Below, one piece after another: positions 19,401 to 27,785 of a stretch of DNA of 64,000 bases. Position 1 is the stretch's first letter, and every line of letters begins with the position of its first letter. The stretch spans positions 3,864,501 to 3,928,500 of the forward strand of contig NZ_AP024086.1 of the NCBI RefSeq assembly GCF_019703855.1, given 5' to 3'. The notes under the pieces are model-generated. The model had not been told where the DNA came from. It was given only the letters and a program-made list of their open reading frames with translations, and did no database searches. A program made the translations under genes and the position numbers. This DNA is from Desulfomarina profundi. GTDB taxonomy: Bacteria > Desulfobacterota > Desulfobulbia > Desulfobulbales > Desulfocapsaceae.

Positions 19401-19521
19401 ATATGGCAGATGGAGTTTTGCCGAGTTTACGGAAGTGTATCAGATCGAGGTGGATTTTGAGGCAAAGGTCGAGACTGAGTTTAATAAAATGATAGAAAAA
19501 ATATCAGAGCGGAAACCATAA
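16480..19521 (+). CDS. type III-like restriction endonuclease subunit (DEAD/DEAH helicase plus PD-(D/E)XK nuclease)
   Basis: 1013 aa. Superfamily 2 helicase motifs: Walker A LATGAGKTT (about 173-181), DEAH box in VINDEAHHCY (310-313), motif III DLSATPFFL, and motif VI EQVIGRALRR. The C-terminus has a PD-(D/E)XK nuclease core: IPDFIVHV with D927 and LIVEIKGY with E945 and K947. This matches the Res subunit of type III-like systems (BPTD_3080-like group), which translocate and cut unmodified DNA with a Mod partner. The Mod gene is two genes downstream, not adjacent. The ATG at 16480 has a strong GGAAAGGAAG site. A nuclease-helicase that needs no Mod partner is an alternative. All catalytic motifs look intact. 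Confidence 0.88.
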   Translation: MSNLFFEHPILNSPYDYPSRHWELDEQGQPTQQIINQRRKAEFITPIPKPKKRKGKGTQQKLFADHTLTSDGQQYDPTSIINKLRQEVDAWRALPNSNDWKVTPETVRLLKHWRHHKFSGIRPFFCQVEAIEVAIWLIEVAPQLGKRGKFFLDHLESANNDANPELMRLALKLATGAGKTTVMAMLIAWQTINAVRRRRAKKFTRGFLVVAPGLTIRDRLRVLQPNDPGSYYASRELVPGDMLADLERAKIVVTNYHAFKLRERVKLAKGNRSLLQGRGEELNTQETEGQMLQRVMPDLMGMKNIMVINDEAHHCYREKPDEDDVAVLKGDDRKEAQKNNEAARLWITGLEIVGRKIGIHRVIDLSATPFFLSGSGYAEGTLFPWAMSDFALMDAIECGIVKLPRVPVAQNLPGDEMPMFRNLWEHIKKDMPKKGRGKAKDLDPLSLPVRLQTALEALYGHYKETFALWQTAGVKVPPCFIVVCNNTSTSKLAYDYIAGFHRLNEDGSSSFVPGRMELFRNYDEHGNQLARPRTLLIDSEQLESGDALDKNFRAMAAAEIERFRYEMRQRGDHKQAENITDQDLLREVMNTVGKPDSLGGSIRCVVSVSMLTEGWDANTVTHVLGVRAFGTQLLCEQVIGRALRRQSYDLNEQGLFNVEYADVLGIPFDFTAKPVVAPPQPPRETIQVKAVKPQRDHLEIRFPRVQGYRVELSEERLSAKFTDDSILELTPDLVGPSITRNQGIIGEGVELSLKHLEDMRRSSLIFQVTKRLLYTKWRDPGEEPKMHLFGQLKRITRQWLDTCLICKGATYPAQLMYQELADMACERITAAITLSQIGDNPVKAVLDPYNPTGSTSHVNFNTSKKDRWETSSEKCHINWIILDSDWEAEFCRVAEAHPKVITYVKNHNLGLEVPYRYGSETRTYIPDFIVHVDDGHKDPLQLIVEIKGYRREDAKDKKMTMETYWIPGVNNLKKYGRWSFAEFTEVYQIEVDFEAKVETEFNKMIEKISERKP

Positions 19522-19552
19522 ATATGGCTATACAAATGAAAAGGATGTCTTC

Positions 19553-21022
19553 ATGATCGTTGACCGACCGGAAGAATACCTGCGCAGTATCATCCGGGAA
19601 CTGTGTAATCTGCCACATGAAACCGAGTGGGTTGAATTTAAACATAACAATGATAACCCGGAAGAAATAGGCGAATATATTTCCGCTCTTGCCAATTCAG
19701 CAGCACTGTTGGGTAAAGTCAACGCCTATGTGGTCTGGGGTGTCGATAATATCAGTCACGATTTGCTTGGCACCAGTTTTAAACCCGGAAACTGCAAAAT
19801 TAGCAATGAAGAACTGGAAAACTGGCTCCTTCGTCTGCTTTCTCCGAAAATAAATTTCAGGTTTTATGAAGTAACCATAGATGACTTGCCTGTTGTTCTC
19901 CTTGAAATAGGCTCTGCCTTTCGGCATCCAGTTCGATTTCAATCCACGGAATTTATTCGGATTGGTTCATATAAAAAGAAACTGAAAGATCATCCTGAAA
20001 AAGAAAGGGAATTATGGCGTGTCTTTGACCAGACCCCTTTTGAACGTGAAATTGCAGCAGAAAATGTCACTGCAGAAAATGTTCTGCGTCTGCTTGATTA
20101 TCCAGCCTATTTTGATCTGTTCCAGCTGCCTCTGCCGGAATCACGGGACGGTATTCTGGCAGCACTGCAAGCCGATGACCTTATAGAGCCGTGCACCAAT
20201 TCCGCTCAATGGAATATCTTCAACCTTGGTGCAATCCTCTTTGCCAAAAAACTCGCTGATTTTTTCGGTCTGAAACGTAAGGCCGTGCGGGTCATTGTCT
20301 ATAAAGGAGAGAACCGGGTGGAAACTCTGCGGGAACAGGAAGGAAGCAGAGGATATGCCGCAGGTTTTGAAGGCTTAATCGAGTTTATTCTTGCCCTTTT
20401 ACCTGTCAACGAGGTCATTGGCCAGGCTCTGCGCCGGGAAGTCCCCATGTTCCCGGAACTCGCCATTCGAGAGCTGGTCGCCAACGCTGTCATCCATCAG
20501 GACTTTCATATTACCGGTACCGGGCCAATGGTGGAAATATTCAGCAGCCGTATGGAAATTACCAACCCCGGTCTTCCCCTTGTTACCACAGAACGTTTTT
20601 TAGACAGCCCGCCCAAATCACGTAATGAAGCCATGGCCTCACTTATGCGCCGCATCGGTGTTTGTGAAGAGCGCGGCAGTGGTATTGACAAGGTTGTTTT
20701 TGAGACAGAATTCTATCAGCTCCCGGCGCCGATATTTGAAACAACGGCTGAGCACACCCGCACGGTGTTATTTTCCCATAGAGAACTGAAAGAAATGGAT
20801 AAGGCGGACAGGGTAAGAGCCTGCTATCTTCATGCCTGCCTCAGGTATGTGCAGCGGGATTTTTTGACCAATGCGACCCTGCGTGAACGATTCGGCATTG
20901 AAAGTAAAAACAGCGCCATGGCCTCACGGATCATAAAAGATGCCCTGCTGGCAGAACGTATTCGTTGTTACGATGATACTGTGGGCAGCAAGGCAAAGAA
21001 ATACCTGCCTTGGTGGGCTTGA
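19553..21022 (+). CDS. AlbA_2/Schlafen-type ATP-binding protein with GHKL-like C-terminal domain
   Basis: 489 aa. The N-terminal AlbA_2 (Schlafen) domain has ETEWVEFKHNNDNPEEIGEY, ALANSAALLGKVNAYVVWGV with the GxxN-like core, and RIGSYKKKL. The middle holds an HATPase_c_4-like segment (AIRELVANAVIHQDF, about residues 303-318) and ERGSGIDKVV. The C-terminal 80 residues resemble a winged helix. Such proteins act as transcription regulators or as parts of anti-phage systems. It is 31 bp after the Res gene and in the same operon, placed between Res and Mod, which suggests a regulatory or effector role in the system. Role inferred from context. Confidence 0.82.
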   Translation: MIVDRPEEYLRSIIRELCNLPHETEWVEFKHNNDNPEEIGEYISALANSAALLGKVNAYVVWGVDNISHDLLGTSFKPGNCKISNEELENWLLRLLSPKINFRFYEVTIDDLPVVLLEIGSAFRHPVRFQSTEFIRIGSYKKKLKDHPEKERELWRVFDQTPFEREIAAENVTAENVLRLLDYPAYFDLFQLPLPESRDGILAALQADDLIEPCTNSAQWNIFNLGAILFAKKLADFFGLKRKAVRVIVYKGENRVETLREQEGSRGYAAGFEGLIEFILALLPVNEVIGQALRREVPMFPELAIRELVANAVIHQDFHITGTGPMVEIFSSRMEITNPGLPLVTTERFLDSPPKSRNEAMASLMRRIGVCEERGSGIDKVVFETEFYQLPAPIFETTAEHTRTVLFSHRELKEMDKADRVRACYLHACLRYVQRDFLTNATLRERFGIESKNSAMASRIIKDALLAERIRCYDDTVGSKAKKYLPWWA

Positions 21023-21038
21023 ACAGCACTGCGGAATT

Positions 21039-21146
21039 TGTTTGACTGTTGTTTGATTATAATGGTGCTCAAATAATACATACTTCAAATAACATGATGA
21101 AAATACATAAAAAATAAATATTTAATTTGTTTGACTGTTGTGTGAC
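21039..21146 (+). promoter_or_regulatory. pair of direct repeats upstream of the methyltransferase gene
   Basis: TTTGTTTGACTGTTG occurs at about 21039-21053 and again at about 21126-21140, 87 bp apart, each followed by TTGA or GTGA. The 151-bp gap between the ATPase-like gene and mod is the only long gap inside the operon, so this is a likely place for an internal promoter and binding site that sets methyltransferase level separately. No regulator is identified. Confidence 0.4.
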
Positions 21147-21173
21147 AGCACGATCAAATCAGGAACCATAAAT

Positions 21174-23972
21174 ATGGCAAAACGGAAACCAAAGATAAAA
21201 AAACAGATCGATGCCCTGACCCATAGAGAGGACAAGCGGAAGAATATCCCCACTGCCGAATACCAGTCCGTGCTGCGGGATGAGGAAAAAAATCCAATCC
21301 GGGTAGCCTATGAGCGGCGTAATCGTGATCTTGATCCGCAGCTTGTCTGGCGGGGCAAGGATGAGCAGGACTGGTCTGATCTGGTGGTGCAGGCCCCGCC
21401 TCTCTATATTCAAGAGAAGGTGCATCCCAAGATTTTGATTGATGATCTGCGCAGTCAGACGGAAAACCGGGAAGGGGAAGGTCAGCCTCGGCAGCTGGAT
21501 CTTTTTGGCGACTTCAATGGTATCCCGGATGAGGCCGCTAAGACAGAATTTTATCAGCATGATGCCAACTGGACGAATCGGATGATTTTGGGTGATTCGT
21601 TACAGGTCATGGCCTCGCTGGCTGAACGGGAAGGATTGCGGGGCAAGGTGCAGTGTATCTATCTTGATCCGCCCTATGGGATTAAATTTAACTCTAATTT
21701 TCAGTGGTCAACTACCAGTCGGGATGTCAAGGACGGCAATAAAAAGCATATCACCCGTGAGCCGGAGCAGGTTAAGGCATTTCGAGATACCTGGCGAGAT
21801 GGAATTCATTCATATTTGACCTATCTCCGGGATCGGTTGACTGTGGCTCGGGATTTATTGACGGATAGTGGATCGATTTTTGTTCAGATTGGTGATGAGA
21901 ATCTTGCGAAAGTGAGAAGTATATTAGACGAGATTTTCGGAGAGGATAATTTTGTAATTTCTATCCCATTCCAGAAAAAAGCGTACCAGGAAGCACTTTC
22001 ATTAGCACCGGTCAACGACTATATATTGTGGGTTGCAAAATCCAAACAATTATTAAAATATCGACCGCTTTATATTCCAACACCATTTGAGGGTCATGTA
22101 GGAAAGTATACTCGGATTGAATCACAAGACTTAATAATTGATAAATCAAACAACAAAAACACAGGAGAAATTAGCTCTCTTTTAGATAAAGGTTGGCGTC
22201 TATTTCGAGAAGATTACCCTGTTGTTAGTCAAGATCCCCCGAAAAAGCCTCAGCCTTTTGATTATTGTGGTGTTACCTATAATCCACCACCAGGTAGACA
22301 TTGGTCACAAAAATGGCCAGAAGGAATGCAACGACTTGCAATTGCTAATCGTCTACGTGGAACAGGAACTAGGTTATATGCCAGAGAGTACTGGACAGAC
22401 TCAGCTATTGTTCCACGTAATAATTTATGGGTTCAATTAAAAGGTCCGGCACACCCTAACTATGTTGTAGAAACGGCAACGGAAGTAGTTAAGCGTTGCA
22501 TCCTCATGTCCACCGACCCCGGCGACCTCATTCTCGACCCCACCTGCGGTTCCGGCACCACCGCCTATGTTGCTGAACAATGGGGGCGCCGCTGGATCAC
22601 CATTGATACTTCGCGGGTTGCCCTAGCCCTGGCACGGGCCAGGATCATGGGCGCCCGCTATCCCTATTATTTGCTGGCCGACAGCCCGGAAGGGCAGAAG
22701 AAAGAGGCGGAAATAACCCGTACCATCCCGTCCGAATCCCCCACCTTCGGCAATATTCGACAGGGCTTTGTCTACCAGCGGGTACCGCACATCACCCTGA
22801 AGGCCATTGCCAATAACGCCGAGATCGACGTGATCTGGGATAATTTTCAGGAAACTCTGGAACCCCTGCGAAAACAACTCAACAAGGAACTGGATCAGGA
22901 CTGGCAGGAATGGGAAATCCCCCGAGAGGCTGAAGAAGAGTGGTCAAGCAAAGCGAAACAACTCCATAAAAAATTCTGGCATTTGCGCATTAAACGGCAG
23001 CAGGAGATCGACGCCTCCATTGCCGCCAAAGCCGACTTTGAATACCTCTATGACAAGCCCTACGAAGACAGGAAAAAGGTCAGGGTGGCAGGCCCGTTTA
23101 CTGTGGAATCCCTGTCCCCCCATCGGGTACTTGGGGTGGACGAAAATGATGAACTGATAGATCCTCTCAAATCCGATCAACAAGACACCGATCAGCAGGG
23201 TTTTGTCCGGATGATCCTGGATAACCTCAAAACCGCCGGTGTACAGCAGGCCCATAAGGAAGATAAAATAAATTTCAGCTCCATTACCCCCTGGCCCGGC
23301 GATTATATCTGTGCCGAAGGCCGTTATCTTGAGGGTGAAGAAGAATCAGGCCCGGAAAAGCGGGCCGCCATCTTCATCGGCCCGGAATTCGGCACCGTCT
23401 CCCGTCCCGACCTGGTGGCCGCGGCCCGGGAAGCAGGGGACGCGGGTTTTGACGCCCTCATCGCCTGCGCCTTCAACTACGACGCCCATTCCTCGGAGTT
23501 CAACAAACTGGGGCGCATCCCGGTTCTGAAAGCCCGGATGAATGCCGACCTGCACATGGCCGATGACCTGAAAAACACAGGCAAGGGCAACCTCTTTGTC
23601 ATCTTCGGTGAGCCGGATATTGATATTCAGGAAATTGAAGACAATAAAATCCAGGTCAGGATCAACGGAGTGGATGTTTTTCACCCCAACACCGGCGAAG
23701 TCCGCAGTGATTCTGCCGACGGTATTGCCTGCTGGTTTATTGATACCGACTATAATGAGGAATCCTTTTTCGTCCGCCACGCCTATTTTCTTGGCGCCAA
23801 TGACCCATACAAGGCATTGAAAACAACCCTCAAGGCGGAAATTGACAAAGAGGCCTGGGACACCCTGCACAGCGACATCTCCCGTCCCTTTGACAGACCG
23901 GAATCAAGCCGCATCGCCGTCAAGGTCATCAACCACCTCGGGGATGAGGTGATGAAAGTGTATTCTGTTTAA
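21174..23972 (+). CDS. site-specific DNA adenine methyltransferase, type III Mod-like
   Basis: 932 aa from the ATG at 21174 (MAKRKPKIKKQID), 8 bp after AGGAA; an earlier non-ATG start at 21138 is less likely. It is a beta-class methyltransferase: motif IV DPPYGI at residues 165-170 precedes motif I DPTCGSGTT at about 455-463, with the target-recognition region between. A long C-terminal half of about 450 residues follows (IFIGPEFGTVSRPDLVAAA and similar), typical of the Mod partner of large Res proteins. It protects host DNA by N6-adenine methylation and gives the sequence specificity. The bases from about 21940 to 22490, within the recognition region, are clearly more AT-rich than the rest of the gene, which suggests an exchanged recognition domain. 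Confidence 0.92.
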   Translation: MAKRKPKIKKQIDALTHREDKRKNIPTAEYQSVLRDEEKNPIRVAYERRNRDLDPQLVWRGKDEQDWSDLVVQAPPLYIQEKVHPKILIDDLRSQTENREGEGQPRQLDLFGDFNGIPDEAAKTEFYQHDANWTNRMILGDSLQVMASLAEREGLRGKVQCIYLDPPYGIKFNSNFQWSTTSRDVKDGNKKHITREPEQVKAFRDTWRDGIHSYLTYLRDRLTVARDLLTDSGSIFVQIGDENLAKVRSILDEIFGEDNFVISIPFQKKAYQEALSLAPVNDYILWVAKSKQLLKYRPLYIPTPFEGHVGKYTRIESQDLIIDKSNNKNTGEISSLLDKGWRLFREDYPVVSQDPPKKPQPFDYCGVTYNPPPGRHWSQKWPEGMQRLAIANRLRGTGTRLYAREYWTDSAIVPRNNLWVQLKGPAHPNYVVETATEVVKRCILMSTDPGDLILDPTCGSGTTAYVAEQWGRRWITIDTSRVALALARARIMGARYPYYLLADSPEGQKKEAEITRTIPSESPTFGNIRQGFVYQRVPHITLKAIANNAEIDVIWDNFQETLEPLRKQLNKELDQDWQEWEIPREAEEEWSSKAKQLHKKFWHLRIKRQQEIDASIAAKADFEYLYDKPYEDRKKVRVAGPFTVESLSPHRVLGVDENDELIDPLKSDQQDTDQQGFVRMILDNLKTAGVQQAHKEDKINFSSITPWPGDYICAEGRYLEGEEESGPEKRAAIFIGPEFGTVSRPDLVAAAREAGDAGFDALIACAFNYDAHSSEFNKLGRIPVLKARMNADLHMADDLKNTGKGNLFVIFGEPDIDIQEIEDNKIQVRINGVDVFHPNTGEVRSDSADGIACWFIDTDYNEESFFVRHAYFLGANDPYKALKTTLKAEIDKEAWDTLHSDISRPFDRPESSRIAVKVINHLGDEVMKVYSV

Positions 23973-23986
23973 CAGGAGAAAAAACC

Positions 23987-25696
23987 ATGCCTGGAATGAA
24001 TTTTAATACCACGAACAATACTTTTCGTCAGCTCATGGGAAATGGCCTTTTATACAGGGTGCCCCCTTTTCAACGTGATTATTCATGGTCAAACGATGAA
24101 TGGGATGATCTCTGGCAGGATATCACTTCTCTTGGAACTGGTGATGCGGAATCCTCCCATTATATGGGATACCTGGTTTTGCAGTCTTCGGACAGTAAAC
24201 GGTTTAATATTATTGACGGCCAACAGCGTATCACCACTCTCAGCATATTGGTCCTTGCCGCAATTGCTCTTTTGCAGGAATTGGCACAGGCTGATGAGAC
24301 AAATCTGGATGATCAAAAACGGGCAGAACAATTACGTTCCAGTTATATCGGTTATCTGGATCCGGTCACTCTGATTCCCCAGGCAAAGCTCAGTCTCAAC
24401 CGGCATAACGACCGTTTTTATCAAAACTATCTCGTTCCCCTTGAACGGTTACCGCAACGTGGATTGAACAGGTCAGAACATCTTTTGCGCAAAGCTTTCA
24501 ACTGGTTCCGTGATCGTCTCAAAGCGGATATAGGGACAAAAGGTGAAGAAATAGTCAGATTTATTGACTCCATTGTTGATCTGATTTTTTTTACAGTCAT
24601 CACTGTCACGGATGAATTGAATGCCTTTACCGTCTTTGAAACATTAAACGCCAGGGGAGTTCGCCTTTCTGCCACCGACCTTCTGAAAAATTATCTTTTT
24701 TCCGTTGTGAGCAAGGAAGGGGCCCATACAACAGAATTGCAAAATCTTGAAGAACGCTGGGAAGGTATTGTCGGGCTGCTGGGCAGTGAAAGTTTTCCGG
24801 AGTTCTTAAGAATATTCTGGAATAGTAGGCATAAACTGGTACGCAAATCACACCTGTTTAAAACTATCCGCAGGGCTATTGTTAAAAAAGGTGATGCCTT
24901 TTCATTGATTCGGGAACTGGATACCCATGCCCGAATTTATGCGGCACTTCGAAATCCTCAGGAAAGCTCCTGGAGCAGAAAAGAGCGTGATTATCTCAGG
25001 CAGTTACAAATGTTTAATGTCAGACAACCTCTTGCTTTGTTGCTTGCCGCCTATAATCGCCTGGGGGAAGAGAACCGTGAAGGGTTTACAAAAATTCTCA
25101 GAACAATAGCTGTTATATCCTTCCGCTATAATGTCATCTGTAATCATCCAAGCAATGAACAGGAAAAGATATACAATGCCATTGCGCAGAAGATATTTTC
25201 CGGAACCTTTGATTCGGCAGGGAACATTATTCCGGCTTTACAGCCGGTATATCCTGAAGACCGGATTTTTCGAACAGCTTTTAGTGAAAAGGAATTGCGA
25301 ACGACCAACAGTCGAAACAAAAAAGTTGTCCGCTATATTCTTTTTGCCATTGAGCGTCATTGTTCTGGCAGCACCTTTGACTTTGAAAGTGCAACGTATA
25401 GCCTTGAACACATTTTGCCGGAACATCCAGAGAATGGCTGGGAGACATTTGATGACCAACTCCATTCCCGCTGCGTTTATCTTCTTGGCAACATGACCCT
25501 GCTTGCCACTGGAGAGAATCGGAATCTGGGAAATCAATCTTATCAGGAAAAAAGGACAATTTATTCGCTAAGCGAATTTCTTATCACCCAGGGAATCAGC
25601 AAACATTTTGATGAATGGACACCCGCCACTATCCGTTCACGGCAAAGCTGGATGGCAAAACAGGCCTGCTCAGTGTGGCATGTCTCATTTAGCTGA
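23987..25696 (+). CDS. DUF262/DUF1524 (GmrSD-like) protein
   Basis: 569 aa. The N-terminal DUF262 domain has VPPFQRDYSWSNDEWDDLW and the signature IIDGQQRITTLSIL (about residues 72-85), seen in ParB/GmrS-like NTP-binding folds. The C-terminal DUF1524 domain has an HNH-type set, YSLEHILPEHPEN (His at about 474) and LLGNMTLLATGENRNLGNQ. GmrSD-family enzymes cut modified phage DNA and other DUF262 proteins are phage-defence parts. It follows mod by 14 bp behind an AGGAG site, so it belongs to the operon. It could restrict DNA that escapes the Res/Mod pair; that role is inference. Confidence 0.86.
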   Translation: MPGMNFNTTNNTFRQLMGNGLLYRVPPFQRDYSWSNDEWDDLWQDITSLGTGDAESSHYMGYLVLQSSDSKRFNIIDGQQRITTLSILVLAAIALLQELAQADETNLDDQKRAEQLRSSYIGYLDPVTLIPQAKLSLNRHNDRFYQNYLVPLERLPQRGLNRSEHLLRKAFNWFRDRLKADIGTKGEEIVRFIDSIVDLIFFTVITVTDELNAFTVFETLNARGVRLSATDLLKNYLFSVVSKEGAHTTELQNLEERWEGIVGLLGSESFPEFLRIFWNSRHKLVRKSHLFKTIRRAIVKKGDAFSLIRELDTHARIYAALRNPQESSWSRKERDYLRQLQMFNVRQPLALLLAAYNRLGEENREGFTKILRTIAVISFRYNVICNHPSNEQEKIYNAIAQKIFSGTFDSAGNIIPALQPVYPEDRIFRTAFSEKELRTTNSRNKKVVRYILFAIERHCSGSTFDFESATYSLEHILPEHPENGWETFDDQLHSRCVYLLGNMTLLATGENRNLGNQSYQEKRTIYSLSEFLITQGISKHFDEWTPATIRSRQSWMAKQACSVWHVSFS

Positions 25697-25712
25697 ACAG
25701 AGGGAAAAACAC

Positions 25713-27785
25713 ATGGAATTTCGTATAGCCGACACATTTACCGACAGCCTGGCAAAACTGACAGGACGGGAGCAGAAAGCGGTGAAAACCACGGCCTTTG
25801 ATTTACAGATGAATCCGGCCAATCCCGGCCTGAAATTTCATAGACTGGATAGGGTCAAAGACCCCAACTTCTGGTCAGTACGGGTTAATGCTGATATTCG
25901 TCTCATTGTCCACAAAACCTATTCCAGCCTGATGCTCTGTTACGTGGGGCACCATGATAAAGCCTACTCTTGGGCTGAGCGTCGTAAGCTGGAAACCCAT
26001 CCTAAAACTGGTGCTGCTCAACTGGTTGAAGTCAGGGAATTGGTTAAAGAAATTATAGTTCCGAAATTTGTGGAAGAAGAACAGACTGCACCTGTCTCGC
26101 CGCCACTTTTCAGCAATGTCTCTGATGAAGAATTATTGAGCTATGGTGTGCCGGAGGAATGGCTGAATGATGTTCGGCTGGCAACTGAGGACTCTCTTCT
26201 TAACCTGGTGGAGCATTTGCCGGCTGAAGCGGCTGAGGCACTATTGGAACTTGCAGTGGGGGAGACACCGGCTATTCCGGAACTGGCCACCAGTCATGTT
26301 GATCCCTTCAATCACCCGGATGCCAGGCGGCGTTTCCGGGTGATGAGCAACGTCGATGAACTGGAACGTGCCCTTGAATACCCATGGGAGAAATGGACGG
26401 TCTTCCTTCATCCTGATCAGCGACAGATTGTTGAAAAGGAGTATAACGGGCCGGCTCGAGTTTCCGGTTCTGCTGGTACCGGCAAAACAATTGTTGCCCT
26501 GCACAGAGCCGTTTTTCTGGCTCGTAATCATCCGGATGCCAGGGTGTTGCTCACCACATTTTCAAACCCATTGGCCAATGCCTTGGAGACAAAACTGCGC
26601 CGTCTCATCAGCCATGAACCCAAGCTGGCTGAAAGGATAGATGTCCGGGACATAGCCACTATCGGCAAGCGGCTTTACGGGATGCACTGTGGGCCTGTCA
26701 ACCTGGTATCGGAAGAAATGATGCAGGAGCTAATTGAGCAGGCTGGAAGTACGGTGACCGGGCATAAATTCAGTAATCAATTCTTATTGAGTGAATGGCG
26801 GGATGTTGTGGATGCCTGGCAACTTGGAAGCTGGGAGGATTATCGTGATGTTAAACGGTTGGGCCGAAAAACCAGGCTGCCGGAAAAGCAGCGGTGTGTC
26901 CTTTGGGAAATTTTTTCACATGTTCGTTCTGAATTGAAGAAGCACGGCTGGATAACATATGCCGGGATGTTCAACCGTGTGGCCAAGAAACTTAAGGGGA
27001 ATAACAACCCTCCATTTGATTTTGTGGTGGTTGATGAGGCCCAGGATATCAGTGTGGCTCAGTTGCTTTTTATGGCGGCATTGGGTAGTGATCGCCTCAA
27101 TGCTCTTTTTTTTGCCGGAGATCTTGGCCAGCGAATCTTTCAGCAGCCTTTTTCCTGGAAAGCATTGGGGGTAGATATTCGTGGTCGTTCCAGAACATTA
27201 CGAGTCAACTATCGGACATCTCACCAGATCAGAATGCAGGCTGACCGCTTGTTGGCGCCTGAATTATCAGATGTGGATGGAAATTTGGAAAGAAGGGGTG
27301 GAACCGTTTCCGTATTTAATGGACCAAACCCGATTTTGAGAATACTCGATACTGAAAAAGATGAAATAAAGACAGTCGCCGACTGGTTGCGGGATTTGAA
27401 AAGCGATGGCATTCTCCCCGGTGAAATCGGGATTTTTGTCCGTTCGGAAAGAGAATTGGAGAGAGCAAGTGCAGCGGTTGAAGCGGCAGACTTGCCCTGC
27501 AAAATACTTGATGAAAAACTTGATATCAGGGGCGACGATATCTCTATCAGTACAATGCATCTGGCCAAGGGCCTTGAATTCCGAGTTGTTGTTGTCATGG
27601 CCTGTGACGATGAAGTCCTTCCCTCGCAGGAGCGCATAGAAACTGTTGCTGATGATGCGGATCTTGAAGAGGTTTATAATACGGAGCGACATTTGCTGTA
27701 TGTTGCCTGTACCCGTGCCAGAGATCGTTTGCTGGTAACAGGTGTTGATCCTGCTTCTGAGTTCATTGATGATTTAATGGGATGA
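25713..27785 (+). CDS. UvrD/Rep-type helicase with N-terminal RelE/ParE-like domain
   Basis: 690 aa from the ATG at 25713 (MEFRIADTFTDSLAKLTGRE), 9 bp after AGAGGG. A longer frame from 25608 would overlap the preceding gene by 89 bp and is unlikely. Residues 1-95 look like a RelE/ParE toxin fold: KFHRLDRVKDPNFWSVRVN, DIRLIVHKT and MLCYVGHHDKAYSWAERR. The rest is a superfamily 1 helicase: Walker A GSAGTGKT near 251-258, Walker B VVDEAQDIS, GDLGQRIF, and motif VI YVACTRARDRLLV. It is the last gene of the operon, 16 bp after the DUF262 gene. The catalytic residues of the toxin fold are not certain; the domain may only bind RNA or partner proteins. Confidence 0.87.
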   Translation: MEFRIADTFTDSLAKLTGREQKAVKTTAFDLQMNPANPGLKFHRLDRVKDPNFWSVRVNADIRLIVHKTYSSLMLCYVGHHDKAYSWAERRKLETHPKTGAAQLVEVRELVKEIIVPKFVEEEQTAPVSPPLFSNVSDEELLSYGVPEEWLNDVRLATEDSLLNLVEHLPAEAAEALLELAVGETPAIPELATSHVDPFNHPDARRRFRVMSNVDELERALEYPWEKWTVFLHPDQRQIVEKEYNGPARVSGSAGTGKTIVALHRAVFLARNHPDARVLLTTFSNPLANALETKLRRLISHEPKLAERIDVRDIATIGKRLYGMHCGPVNLVSEEMMQELIEQAGSTVTGHKFSNQFLLSEWRDVVDAWQLGSWEDYRDVKRLGRKTRLPEKQRCVLWEIFSHVRSELKKHGWITYAGMFNRVAKKLKGNNNPPFDFVVVDEAQDISVAQLLFMAALGSDRLNALFFAGDLGQRIFQQPFSWKALGVDIRGRSRTLRVNYRTSHQIRMQADRLLAPELSDVDGNLERRGGTVSVFNGPNPILRILDTEKDEIKTVADWLRDLKSDGILPGEIGIFVRSERELERASAAVEAADLPCKILDEKLDIRGDDISISTMHLAKGLEFRVVVVMACDDEVLPSQERIETVADDADLEEVYNTERHLLYVACTRARDRLLVTGVDPASEFIDDLMG

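Noticed and set aside
16480-27785. DISARM, BREX or Dnd system
   Set aside because: No DrmA/DrmB, PglZ/BrxC or DndB-E-type genes are present; the methyltransferase and nuclease are of the type III-like kind.
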